Source: Canna indica
Lineage: Eukaryota; Streptophyta; Magnoliopsida; Zingiberales; Cannaceae
NCBI GenBank assembly: GCA_034359265.1
Contig: CP136896.1
Location: 33,420,001-33,484,000, forward strand
DNA: 64,000 nucleotides
Direction of reading: 5' to 3'
Shown: positions 46,611 to 58,520 of the stretch, piece by piece
Numbering within the stretch: the stretch's first letter is position 1
How the letters are laid out: every line of letters starts with the position of its first letter
Notes under the pieces: model-generated
What the model was told of the DNA's origin: nothing
The model's input: only the letters and a program-made list of their open reading frames with translations
Database searches by the model: none
Position numbers and translations under genes: made by a program

Positions 46611-46631
46611 ATTTGGCGCTCACCATGGGAC
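46611..46631 (+). other. PBS-like site of the Tat-like element
   Basis: ATTTGGCGCTCACCATGGGA, close to the TTTGGCGCCCACCGTGGG that follows plant Tat-type LTRs (from memory of that group). Confidence 0.65.
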
Positions 46632-46639
46632 CGAGTAAA

Positions 46640-47789
46640 GCTTACCTCCCCCAGAATGTCTGGAACCCAGAGTTCAGCGACCGTCGCCGCACATCAATGA
46701 CCGCAACCTGGTAACGTTGAAACAACGAGAAGCGACGCTCCAATACCAGCCCATCCCCCTCTTGAAGATCCTTATCAACGAATAGATGACTTGGAAGCAA
46801 AAATCCGACAGCTAAAAGCCCAAGTTAGGACGCTAACGCAATCTCATGAGAAGCCTCCAGCTAACCGCGATTGATGCCGCCCACGACTTGAAGACAACAC
46901 CCAGTCAATAAAAGGAGGCCCCATCCGGCCCCCCACGGTGAAGCCACCAGCGCTCCTCACTCGGAAAAAAATGGAGATCCAGAATCTAGAAGGTCGAATT
47001 TGTTCCCACTCTTGGCGTGGGGCCCTTCGACGACCACATCATGACAACCCACCTTCGCTCGAGAAGCGAGTTGCCCAACACTCTGACGCCATACACCGGC
47101 ATGGGCCACCCCGCCCTACATCTGATAGCGTTCCAAACCGCAATGCTCTATAACGGAGCAACCGACTCCGCACTCTACTGAGCCTTTCCGGCGTTCTTAG
47201 GGAATACTGCATTGCTATGGTTTGCCTCCCTCCCACCAGCCTATATTCACTCTTTCAAACACCTCTCCCGCATCTTTCTCAGGCGTTTCGCCACATCATG
47301 AGTATATAACAAGATGACAGCCACCCTTCGCTATATCAAACAAGGGCAATATGAGCCCCTAAGGGAATACCAGAGAAGGTTCTAGCCCATGACGGCCGAC
47401 ATCCCAAATCTTGACCCAAAGATCGAGCTCTTCTACCTCCAACTCGGTTTAAAACCCGAGCCCTTCGCCGCCCAGATCGCTTTAACCGAGCCCAAGGACA
47501 TGACCAAGTTCCAAGAAAAAGTGGTGAACTTCATAAAAATGGAAGATCAATGAGAAGCAAAGAAGATCGACTGGCAAAACCCAAGGCCATTATCGACGAC
47601 AAAAAATCTAAGAAGCACAGTGGGAAAAGCGAGGTCACAGTCACAACAAACATAGTTACTACTTGGTGCCGAGGTTCCCACCTCATCCAAGCACCCAATT
47701 TGAAAGGTACACACCCCTTAGGTCCCCGGGCTGCCCCGAAAGCTCAAAATGTTCATACATAGGCGACAAGAGCAAAAGTTCTAAATTCC
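46640..47789 (+). pseudogene. Tat-like gag pseudogene, 5' part
   Basis: Broken gag. A coiled-coil-like piece RIDDLEAKIRQLKAQVRTL lies near 46780. The retrotransposon gag domain is at about 47300-47560: TATLRYIKQGQYEPLREYQR, an in-frame TAG, MTADIPNLDPKIELFYLQLG, PFAAQIALTEPKDMTKFQEK, VVNFIKMED. A basic, Lys/Ser-rich stretch follows. It continues past the MITE at 48368. Confidence 0.75.
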
Positions 47790-47791
47790 CA

Positions 47792-48367
47792 GGGGTGAGC
47801 AACGGTTCGGTTCGGTTAATAACCGAACCGAACCAAAAAAAATCTATTAACTATTTATCGAGCCAAAAAAAATTGGTTAATTCGGTTCGGTTAATCAAAT
47901 TTTTTGATTCGGTTCGGTTAATTTACCAAATTAATCGAAAACATTTTAAAAAATATTTATTACAATTGCTGAGACTCAAACCCAAGCAACCCAACTTAAT
48001 TTTTATCCCTCTAACCATCTTAGCAAACTACATTTCAAGTTCTGTCTAACTAATGCATATTATATAATGAATCAAATATAAAATAAATAATAGCACACAC
48101 CAAGATTCAAACTTGGGTGGTGGGGAGCATAAAGACTCTTCTTAACCACTTTGGCAAACAACATTATATGATATAATTTTTATTTTATATATATATATGT
48201 TTGGTTAATTTGGTAAATTCGGTAAATTAACCGAACCGTTGGTTAATTTACCGAATCGAACCGAAAACTAAAATATTAAATTTTTGAACCAAAATTAATT
48301 CAATAAATTCAGTTGGTTAAATCGGTTTCGGTTCGATTTCGGTAAATCGAGGAATCCTGCTCACCCC
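47792..48367. mobile_element. hAT/MITE-like insertion in gag
   Basis: Ten-base inverted ends GGGGTGAGCA ... TGCTCACCCC. The interior is built from GGTTCGGTTCGGTTAAT and its complement, so the whole unit can fold on itself. It splits a gag frame that is recognisable on both sides. The target duplication was not resolved. Confidence 0.65.
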
Positions 48368-48512
48368 ATTGAACTTTTGGGTACACCATTGAAGAATGTA
48401 TGGTCCTCCATGACCAGATCGAACGATTGATCAAAGAAGGTCACCACGACCACTACATCCAACCAAGTCGCCAGCCACATCGGGGCCCTAGTGAGACCCC
48501 ACAACTCGATGA
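48368..48512 (+). pseudogene. Tat-like gag pseudogene, 3' part
   Basis: TFGYTIEECMVLHDQIERLI then KEGHHDHYIQPSRQPHRGP, the region that follows the gag domain in Tat elements. Cut at 48513 by element D. Confidence 0.7.
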
Positions 48513-50061
48513 TGTTGGTGAAATGGCCACACTAGAGGGGTGGTGAATAATGTGTTAACAAAACTTGTCGCCTAAATTCGATTTTAATTATTTCTTAGAT
48601 TACTTAGGTAATTCACAAATCGAGTACTAAGCAGAAGCAAGATATAAATGATAAGCAATAACAAATACAAGGTAAATAATACTAACACAATTATATAGAG
48701 TGGTTCGGCCCCAATGCCTACTTGACTACCTAAGCACCCCGCTTAGGATTTTCAAACTAAATCCACTAAATTATGAGTAGCTTACAATTGACGACTTTAC
48801 ACCGGAAAGACCGTACACTCACCTCGAAGGCACTTTCACACCTGAAAGTATCCCGCCTTCCTACCGTGTGAGCTTTCCCACCTCAATTCCTAAGACCTAC
48901 TCCTAACTTAGTTTACATATGTGGCTTTACACCTTCTACACCAAGGTAACCACTTACACACAAGACCACACACTAGGTCTTCTTACAAACTAAAGTAAAT
49001 TAAAGTAAAAATAAATCAAAAACAAATATATTACAAGAAGGAGGTGAAGACAACTTATCACAATGAAATCACGTCTTCTTCTTGAGCCTAGCACCCTTGA
49101 TGACCCCTCCAATGAAGAACACATGAAGATGACGGATCAAGAGCTAGGTTTGAAGGATTTGATCAAATAGAAGCTTAGAGGATGCTAAAGATCACTCTTT
49201 GAGGTTTATGAGCATCATGGAAGGCTTAGAAGTGAGTTTGGAGTGGGTACTTATAACCCCCCAAACACACGGTGTCGTCAACGAGTGTTTTTTTGCCTGT
49301 TGGCGATGCTCGATTGCTTGCCGGTCGATCATCGATCGATCGACAGAGCGACCGCCGAGCGACCACGGGCATACTGCCGCTTTCTGGCATACTTCTGTCG
49401 ATCGACTCGTCGACCGAATTGGCTACTGCCAATTTTTTGCCATATTCGGTCGACCGAATTGCCTTCTGCTTGATTTCCTCTACTGTCGATCGACTAGTCA
49501 GTCGATCGAATCTGGGCAGAGAAATTTTCTTGTGTATTTTTCTTGCGCGCTTCGTTTTCGAGTTCCGACCTTCAATGTGCATCAACTTGGAGAGTTTTAC
49601 ATGTGTTCTTTAGACTCGTCCAAAACATCTTTGGTGCACACATCGAACTTCTAGAGATTTCAGCGATGAACCCGAACGCGTCGATCAATGTCCTTCCGAT
49701 TTTCCAATTTCTTTGATATTTCCGATTGAGGACATCGAGTGCTAATCGATATGGAACCTGAAAATATTAATCTCAATGAAATATTTTGGGGTTCGGGTTT
49801 AGTTTTTGAGTTCTTATGCATCATCATGAGGATTTACAACACATGCTAGACACCCTACACCTAAACTCTAACTTCCCGAAGAATCCCGAGCGTCGATGAG
49901 CGTCCTTGCCGATTTCTCTAATTTCTCCGATTTTTTCGATATGGGACGTCGAGCACTAACCGACTTGGAACCTGAAAGTATTTCTCAATAACACCATTAG
50001 TTCCATGTTTGTTATCATCAAAACTGAGATTAAGACCAAGGTAAAAAACCTTAAGCCAACA
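48513..50061 (-). repeat. Element D 3' LTR
   Basis: TGTTGGTGAAATGGCC (plus strand) to TTAAGCCAACA. Palindrome cluster 49310-49515; decayed hairpin near 49279-49302. Confidence 0.9.
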
Positions 50062-50075
50062 ATCTCCCCCTTTTT

Positions 50076-52030
50076 GATGATGACAGACATCCTTAAGAAA
50101 ATATATCTTTTAAGCACAAAGGATATCAAACATGGGATTTTTCCCCTATCAACATGCATATCTATGAAAATAAACTCCCCCTATATATATGCATGGTTTT
50201 TCTATATTTTCTTTCATTTTTACCTATATTTTTCTCCCCCTTTTGACATCAATCATAAAGGACGAGAAAAGTCAACCTATGGTCAAAGTTGGGACTTGAA
50301 AACTAGTTTTCATAAAAACAAAGTCAACCAACCCAAGGGACGAAAACAACATATCGAGTGACAGACTAAGCAATACATGATATCATGAAAAGATAGTCAA
50401 AATCCAAAACTAGGAATCATGTACTAACTCAAGTATCGATATTTTCAAGTATCAATCAATATATCAAAAATCATTTTAGAAATGATTTTTCATGAGTCAA
50501 AATGAGAACAATACCAAAATAAATTCAAATTATCATACTTGAAGTCTCATTCAAAGATTGGACCAAAAATGAACACTTGGAAAGAACGATACTTTAAAGT
50601 GTCAAAATTCAACTTCAAAAATTCAAATCAAATCACATTCATAATCAAGATTTTTGAAATTTTTATTCCATAAACTAGATTTTTCAAGGAAGATGCAGAT
50701 TCAAGAATCAATGAAAAATTATTTTTCTGCATTTTTCTAAAATTCATTGAGTTCTTGTGGCATTTTCGTAAATAACTGGATTTTTTTATGACGTTTCCAG
50801 ATTTCATTCAAACTTTCAAAATACTAAGATATGATCATTTAAAACATGTTTATCAAGTTTGAGATGAAAATAATGTCATTTAGTTAAAATTTCACCTTAG
50901 CATGATTTCATTCAAAAACAAGCATGGTATCATGTAATTGCTAAGAATCAATTTTTAACCTTTACTCATGTTTTTCCAAACTTAGACACATAGACACCTT
51001 ACATGAGTAACTCTAAATATGTTTGTGAAGTTTGGACCTAAAATGGAGTCTCTAAGTTAATTTGTTGACTTAGGTCAACTCTACTCAACTTTAGGTCTCC
51101 TAAAGTGAACTTGTTATCAATTTATCCATTTTCACATGATTTTTCAATTTTAATCACATGGAAGTAGATCATGAGTAAGCTCAAAATGTTTATCAAGTTC
51201 CAACTTAAAATGAAGTCTCTAAGATAAAAATTCTACCTAGATCACATTTCATTCAAACAAGGTTTCATGAAAATGCCTAAGTATCAAAATTTTATCTACT
51301 CATGAGATTTCAATCAATTATCATCCAAGATCATTCATGAGCATAGAGAAATCATTTAATCAAGAAAATTGAGGTGTTATGCAAAAAATTTACCAAATTG
51401 AAACTCATACCTCATTTCTTGAGAAATTCATAATTTTCATTTTCTTTCCCAATTTTCTTTAGCCTTCCAAATTTACCACTTTATCAACTTGCAAGTAGGC
51501 TTCATTAGTATCATTATGAAATCATATACCAACTAGCAAGCTAATGTACTAAATAGCAAAGGTTCAATGCAAAATTTTATTTAAAAATCTCAACCTATGC
51601 TAGATAGTAAAGATTTATTTTTTTAAAAAAAATAACATGATATCAAAATGAATCAGAGAGATTTTAAAATATGAAATATTTAAAAAATAAGATCTCCAAC
51701 TCTTCCTATTGGTTGAAAACCGAAGGGCCACAATGAGCCTACTATTTAAAACCACCAGGTCGCATGAGCCCGTTATAGGCTACATAGGTCTCCGAAGAGA
51801 TCGGAAATCAAAAATAAAAAATCGTTTGACAAAACCATATCAAGAGAGGTAAGAATCAACTCAAATGAAACAAGTATCAAACACTCTAACTTGAATGAAA
51901 CAAAACAAAGTAAGGAGATGATACCAAATTAACTAGATGCCGATTTTTCATACCGAAGGCATCCATACGATGCGAAGTTGCAACTTGGATTTGGTGAAGC
52001 TTTAAGTCTTTATGCAACTTCCATCAACCA
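50076..52030 (-). other. Element D post-gag non-coding region
   Basis: Homologous to element A's region but shorter (~2 kb). Contains the structured segment at about 51694-51802 and TTGTTGACTTAGGTCAA near 51061. No coding frame. Confidence 0.7.
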
Positions 52031-52038
52031 TCATCAAC

Positions 52039-53400
52039 TCATCCTTGTGTGGTTGCTCCCCCTACAAGAGAACATGAGATCTTTGGTACCCAAATTGATT
52101 TTGGTCCTTGGGGGTTAGAGGGCTTAGCTACCCAAAGTGCCTTAGCACCACTTGGGTTCCTTTCACATGCACAATCATGAATAGCATGGTCATATATACC
52201 ACAACAAAAACAATTTCCATGAAACTTTTTCTTTGGGACATGAGGTTTAAAAGAAGAATGCTTGGCATGAGAATGATGATGAACATTAGCATTCTTTACA
52301 TAAGCATTTTTATTTCTAGAATTCTTAAAGGAAGATACATTTGATAAATCATTGATTTTCCTATTTAAGAATACAACCTTCAAATCACTCATGGATTTGT
52401 GAATAGCATGCAATTGAGATTTCAGCATGTTATTTTAAATTTTCAATTTTTCATTCTCAATTTTGAAATCATTTTTCAAGTCATCATTCCTAAACATCAA
52501 TCTAGCTTTCAGATCCTCATTTTCATTTTTCAAAGCCTTTAGCTCAAGGTTCAATGTATCATGACAAGAATCAAAAGAGTTAGCCTTTAAGTTCTCATTT
52601 TCTAGCTCTAAAGCATGCACATAGGAACTAAGCTTAGAGTTTTCTTTCTTTATTTTCCTATTTTCTTTATTCTTTTTCATAAGCAATTCATACATTTTTT
52701 TACATTCTTCAATCAACTAATCATATGACATGTTAAATGAGCTTGAGTTGTTAGAATCACTATTTTGACAAGAAGCGGTAGAATTTACCTCATCATCAAA
52801 TCCCACATGGCAAAGTTGAGAGGTGGCTTCATTGTCATGACAAGAGGATGTTTCTTGTGATTCAAAGGTGGATGTTGAAGCACTTGTTCTCTTCTTAGCA
52901 ATCTTCTTCTATGAAGGGCAATTCCTTTTAATGTGACCCTTTTCCTTGCACAAGTAGCATATAACCTTTCTTTTTTGGCTTTTTGATTTGCTTCTTTGAC
53001 TAGAAGCACTAAGATCATCAAAACCAAGGTTAGTACTAGGGGGATGACCATTGTCATCACCACCCTCAACAAATGTATAAAGCTCTTCGGTTTTAGCATA
53101 GTCATATAACATATTTAATGTGGCCCAAATATCAAACACGGAAGAACAATGCATAACCTTTTTAAGTATATCATTTGAAATTGAGCAATATAGAATATGT
53201 GTTGTTTTAGCATTTAATTCAAATAATTTAACTTGTTTTTGGGTCCATGAATTCATGTTTTCCTTAGGTTCAATATATTTTGTCTTTACCATGTCAAATA
53301 CACCTAAACCTTGAATCTTTAGGAAAGTATACATTCTACTCTTCCAAAGACCATAGTTAGACTCATCGAACCTAGGAGGTGTAGAAACGATCGACTCTGA
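52039..53400 (-). pseudogene. Element D gag pseudogene
   Basis: One frame with three in-frame stops (about 52906, 52720 and 52430). N-terminal VSTPPRFDESNYGLWKSRMY and FDIWATLNMLYDYAKTEE, then directly GGDDNGHPP: the same missing UBN2 centre as in element A. CCHC knuckle CYLCKEKGHIKRNC, coiled coil, second knuckle CFCCGIYDHAIHDC, then NPQGPKSIWVPK and a stop after GGATTQG. The start codon is uncertain; homology begins near 53391. Confidence 0.85.
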
Positions 53401-53428
53401 TAGATGGTGAAATCTCAAGCTACGATCT

Positions 53429-53440
53429 GCTCTGATACCA
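53429..53440 (-). other. Primer-binding site, element D
   Basis: Complement of TGGTATCAGAGC, the exact initiator-methionine tRNA site. Confidence 0.88.
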
Positions 53441-53442
53441 AA

Positions 53443-54513
53443 TATTGGTGAAATGATCACACTAGAGACGGGGGGGTGAATAGTGTGTTAACTAAACTTG
53501 TCGCCTAAATTTGATTTTAATCATTTCTTATATTACTTAGGCAATTCACAAATCGAGTAGTAAGCGGAAGCAAGATATAAATGATAAGCAATAAGAAATG
53601 CAAGGTAAACAATACTAACATAATTATTTATAGTGGTTCGGCCTCAATGCCAACTTCACTACCTAAGCACCCCGCTTAGGATTTTCAAACTAAATAAACT
53701 AAATTATGAGTAGCTTACAATTGAGGACTTTACACAGGAAAGACACTACACTCACCTCGAAGGCACTTCCAGACCCGGAAGTATCCCGCCTTCCTACCGA
53801 GTGAGCTTTCCCACCTCAATTCCTAAGACCTACTCCTAACTTAGTTTACACAAGTGGCTTTACACCTTCTACACCAAGGTAACCACTTACACACAAGACA
53901 ACACACTAGGTCTTCTTACAAACTCAAGTAAATTAAAGTAAAAACAAATCAAAAACAAATCTATTACAAGAAGGAGGTGAAGAGAACTTATCACAATGAG
54001 AGCTCCTCTTATTCTTGAGCCTAGCACCCTTGATGACCCCTCCAATGAAGAACAATTGAAGATGGGGGATCAAGAGCTAGGTTTGAAGGATTTGATCAAT
54101 GAGAAGCTTAGAGGATGCTAAAGATCACTCTTTGAGGTTTATGAGCATCATGGAAGGCTTGGAAGTGAGTTTGGAGTGGGTATTTATAACCCCCCAAACA
54201 AAAGGTGACGTTAGCGGGCGTTCTTCTGCTCGATGGCGACACCCGGCCACTTGTCGATCGATCGTCGGTCGACCATCCGAGCGACCACCGAGCGATCGCG
54301 AGCATACTTCTGCTTTCTGGCATACTTCGGTCGACCAACGGGTCGACAGAATTGGCTACTGCCAATTTTTTGTCAAATTCGGTCGATCGAATCTGGGCAG
54401 ATTTATTTTCTTGTGTATTTTTCTTATGCGCTTCATTTTCGGGTTTCGTCCTTCAGCGTGCGTCAACTTGGAGAGCTTTCCATGTGTTCTTTAGACTCAT
54501 CAAAGACATCTTT
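53443..54513 (-). repeat. Element D 5' LTR, truncated by gypsy-2
   Basis: Matches 48513-49640 of the 3' LTR, then stops at ACATCTTT where gypsy-2 begins. The 3' LTR shows the undisturbed ACATCTTTGGTGCAC. Confidence 0.9.
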
Positions 54514-57044
54514 TGTAATATCCTAGAAATTTTATTTTCCTTTTATGGTTGTGTTTGCCAACCTAGCGGACTAGTTCGAGGTCGAGCCGAGTCGACTCAT
54601 GATCCGGTGCGAGCTTGCAAGCTCGGGTAAGTAGGATATGAATTATGTGAATTTTCTTGCATAAATAGATTTATTTAATTATATGTTATGTTGCATGATT
54701 GTTTAATTATGAGCATGTATTGGTTGATTATGTGGAGAGTAGGATTAATTAAGTTTAATTAAGTTAGAGGGTTCGGGTTCGGCTTTAGGTGGATGCGGGT
54801 TGGATAAAGGGTTTAGAGGGGTTAGGGTTGAGGAGGGAGTATAAAAACCCCACCCCTTGGCTTGTGGCTCCCTATTTGGAGCCACACAAAATTTTGAGAA
54901 GAGGAGCCAGCCGCCAGCCAGCCCTTCCTCTTCTTTGGGTTGAGCCGCCGAGTTTCTTGAAGCCGATTCGAGGGTCGTTGTCCAGGGTTCTCTTCTAACC
55001 ATCTTTCCAAATCTATGTGAGTGGTTTTACCCTCCTTCTTTCGGGTTTCTTCGAGTTCTTGAAGCCAATCTTGAAGGCTATTGAAATCTTGATTTGTTTT
55101 TCGATGATTCCTCGAATTCTCGATGTTCTTGTTGTGTGCCTTGTTTGAGGAGACCCTAAACCCTTCCCTATGGGGTTCGGCAGCCCTAGGATGGCCGTAG
55201 CGGTGCTCGGCCAAGGGTGGAACAAGGGTGCCCTCAAGGTGTTTGATGGAATGCCTAAGTGAGGGATCTTGATTATCTTGTTGTTTATATCTCTAATTGA
55301 TGTTTGAAATGAGTTCTTATATGTTCAAGCATGCTTAGTATTAAATCTGTGATTTTAGATGAAAATCATGTTTAAGAAAAAATTGAATCTTGAGGTTGAT
55401 GCCATGAGGGTTCTTAAAAGAGGGGTTCTTGATCTTAATGCTTGTTCTTGATATTGTAAATTCTTGTTAATCTTGATTAATAAGCATGAAATCTATGAAA
55501 TAAATCTTGAGATTAGTATTCTGTTCTAATTATAATTAAGGATTTCATTTCTATTAATTTTCGGATTTAATTTCATGATATGCTGAAAATTGAATGTTGC
55601 TGGAATTTTGTGCTGAGATAATGAATCTATGCTATTTTTAGATTGCTTGCAGTGGTGTGTGTATTACTCTGAATATAGTCGTGTAATTATCATTCAACTA
55701 GAAAACATAGTTTGGAAACATAGGACATACTTTGGAGACTTGATTTGGGTTAGATACATCAGTTTCGAGCAGAACAGTAAGCTAAAACAAAATCCTAAAA
55801 CAAAACTCTAATTGTGGTGAACTAAATTTTAATTGTATAATTAAAATTGGGAAAGGGGTCAGCATAATCTGTTATGAACCAACATGAGAAGTTTATGCAT
55901 AAAATAAAACCACACGGGTTTATGACATTACGGGTCTAGGAGTTGGGGTCGAATTTGGAGTATTGAGACACTTTCCAATAGGATCACCCCTAAGACACCA
56001 TATGAGAGTTATGACTTAGGTTATGGTGCACCATATCCTTGTGAATGACGGAGAGGCTCGTAGAGGGGCCGGATTACGGGCTAAGCCCAGGAGATTGGAT
56101 GGCTAATTCTCAACCTGCATAAAAAGTTCGGAGGGCCTTTCCCGATATATTGTTTTGGTTTGGCCTCGTGGGATAAGTTCGGAGGGCCTACCTGATTATC
56201 CCTGAGATGGTTTGTTAAGGAATAATTTCGGAGGGCCTACCCGATTACTCTTATGATATCTTAAAGGGGCAAGTTCGGATGGGCGAATCCCGATTGTCCC
56301 TACGCATCTCGTCGAGCAAGTTTGGAGGGCCTTTCCCGATTGTTCCTGAGTTTCTGTATACTAGGATAAGTTCGGAGGGCCTTCCAGATTATTCTAGTAT
56401 GTGTTGTTGCCTTAGGGCATGGTAGGCTTAGGCCAGTTGATCTTTACCATATGGGTGTTGGCTGCCTTCGGGCAGGTAGTGGCCAGATGACCTGATAGCT
56501 AGTCATACTTTTGTGACCTTATTTTTGTACAGTTGGACGTTATGCTATTGTTTATCTCTGTGTTGTTTTTATTGTGGGGGTCGATATAACCGCTCATTGA
56601 GTTCTTTGAACTCACCCGTTATCATTTTTTTGTTTTGCAAAGCATGACCGGTGAGGTGGGCTGGAGCACATGGCGCAGCTAGAGGGCAGAGGAGCCACAG
56701 GATCTCATAGTAGTTCTAGTTAGGGGTCGTAGTCGAGTCTGTAGTAGGTTGTCATTCAATTTTGTTTTGGTATTTGGAGTTGTAGTCCCTTGGGGACATT
56801 CATGTTTTATTCAATTTTTATTTATTAAAAGAACTATTGTTCTTCGATTTTTTTAATTTCGCACTTGAGATATTTATTTAAACCTTGTTGTTTAAAAATG
56901 AAAATCTATTTTGGTTCTTTTTATTTTTAGAAAGCTGTTGTTTATTTCGCTATCTTATGATGTTGTCATGTGCATGAGTTTGGCTACGGGGTATAGGTAC
57001 ATATACCATGGCCAGTCACGTGACCCTGTATTTGGAGCATGACA
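54514..57044 (+). repeat. Gypsy-2 5' LTR
   Basis: TGTAATATCCTAG ... GGAGCATGACA, 2531 bp. TATAAAA at 54840-54846 with GGAGGG upstream; sub-repeats 56115-56400. Confidence 0.92.
54840..54846 (+). promoter_or_regulatory. TATA box, gypsy-2 5' LTR
   Basis: TATAAAA in GAGGAGGGAGTATAAAAACC. The inverted-repeat partner is weaker here (CCCCACCCC). Confidence 0.6.
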
Positions 57045-57047
57045 ATG

Positions 57048-57059
57048 TGGTATCAAAGC
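57048..57059 (+). other. Primer-binding site, gypsy-2
   Basis: TGGTATCAAAGC, three bases after the LTR end. Confidence 0.85.
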
Positions 57060-57261
57060 ATGTGGTTCGGTCTGACTACGACCTAGAGTTGTCACCGTAT
57101 AGGGCATTGCTAGCGTGTCAGTATACGGTAGGGGTATGCTATGAGATCAATGGGCTAAGTCTACACCTTAGCGCGACTTGTTGTTTATTTATTTAACGAC
57201 TTAGGGTGAATTGGATTGAATTGTTTAAATTTTGATAATTCTTTCTGGTGATTCTACATCG

Positions 57262-58520
57262 ATGGAGGCTTTTGATGCCGCGAGGAGCGGTAGTGACAGC
57301 AACTCTACTGAGTGCTGAGGCCGAGGCCAAGGCTGGGGCCGGGGTCGTGGGAGACCACCGTAGGCCCGGGAGGAGGTGGGACAGGATCCCATGGTTGTGC
57401 AGTTGCAAGCCCAAGTAGCTGAGCTGACAGAGGCACTCCACAGAGAGCAGGAGCTGAGGCAACAGCCACCGCCTGTACTGGCAGCACCCGCAGTAGCAGA
57501 GGTGGTCCAGCCAGTGGCACCTGTGGTTAGAGCCCCTGGAGCACCTTCATATGCAGATTTTGTTGCATTCAGGCCACCGGAGTATACAGGGACAAATCAG
57601 CGGGTGGAGGTCACCAGTTTCCTAGGAGATTGCTATGAGCTATGTAGAGAGCTTGGTTGTTCTTCTGAGACGACCACTCGACTGATCGGGTTATAGTTGA
57701 GAGGACCAGCTAAGGATTGGCTTCACACCTAGAGGGACCACAGAGCAGCAAATGCACCACCCCCTACCTCAGATGAGTTTAGAGCTGCTATGGTGGAGAA
57801 GTACCTATCGATGAGCGTCCGGGAAAGGCGGGCAAAAGAGCTCGAGTTACTGCGTCAGACGGGCAGTATGATAGTGACAGATTATGAGATGGAGTTCACT
57901 CAGCTCTCGAAGTACCATCTCACCTTGATAGCCACAGAGATCGCCAGGGTCAAGAGGTTTGTTGAGGGGTTGAGGCCGCAGATCGCCAGACTGATCCATT
58001 ACATGAAGGAGACTTCATTAGCCCGGGTCATTGATGAGGTGCTCCAGAAGGAGGCACTGGTACCGACAGATAGGCATAATGGTCCCCAGAAGAAAAAGTT
58101 TTGGCCCCAGCCTTCGAGGGGTCGACCAGCTTACTCAGATGGGACTTTTAGGTCAGCAGATCCACCGCAGGGAGGAGGTCATAACAGTTCTAGAGGCCAC
58201 ATGGGTTCAGAACCAGGGGCGTCATTTGGAGGTTTGCAGCGGAGATCTGGGCCACAGTAGTGTAACCGATGTCACAGGAGGCATTGGGGGGCTTGTTGGG
58301 GACGCTCGGAGGTATGTTTCAGCTGTGGGCAAATTGGACATTTTAGAAAGGATTGTCCTAGCAAGGGCAGTCAGCAGCCCGATCAGACCAGAGCCCGGGC
58401 AGTGGGTTCCGTGGCTCAGAAGGGACAGACTCAGGGAAGAGGCCAACGAGCTGGTGGTTCAGAAAGGCCCGCTGCACGGGTGTTTGCTATGAACCAAGGG
58501 GGCGTTGAGGCGTCCGTGGC
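57262..58520 (+). pseudogene. Gypsy-2 gag pseudogene
   Basis: MEAFDAARSGSDSNSTE start, then pieces from 57376-57696 (MGQDPMVVQLQAQVAELTEA; FRPPEYTGTNQRVEV) and 57790-58260 (SVRERRAKELELLRQTGS; FVEGLRPQIARLIHYMKE). CCHC knuckle CFSCGQIGHFRKDC at 58315-58356. Stops near 57318, 57360, 57694, 57730 and 58258. Confidence 0.85.

Larger units (their letters stand above)
42162..48512 (+). mobile_element. Tat-like Ty3/gypsy element, rearranged
   Basis: Three related LTR 3' portions (42162-42612, 43885-44377, and 44515-44635 joined to 46255-46610), a 27-bp minisatellite, a PBS-like site and a gag pseudogene. It has been interrupted by a solo LTR (44636-46254) and a MITE (47792-48367), and cut at the left by the CACTA element and at the right by element D. 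Confidence 0.7.
48513..54513 (-). mobile_element. Element D: gag-only A-family retrotransposon
   Basis: Minus strand: 3' LTR 48513-50061, PPT 50062-50075, non-coding 50076-52030, gag 52039-53400, PBS 53429-53440, and a 5' LTR from 53443 that is broken at 54513 by gypsy-2. The rest of the 5' LTR should lie beyond the window. GATGA flanks its 3' LTR. Same plan as element A, again without pol. Confidence 0.9.

Noticed and set aside
46938..47236. Overlapping 65-71-residue frames
   Set aside because: Shadows within the broken Tat-like gag; neither matches the gag reading frame.
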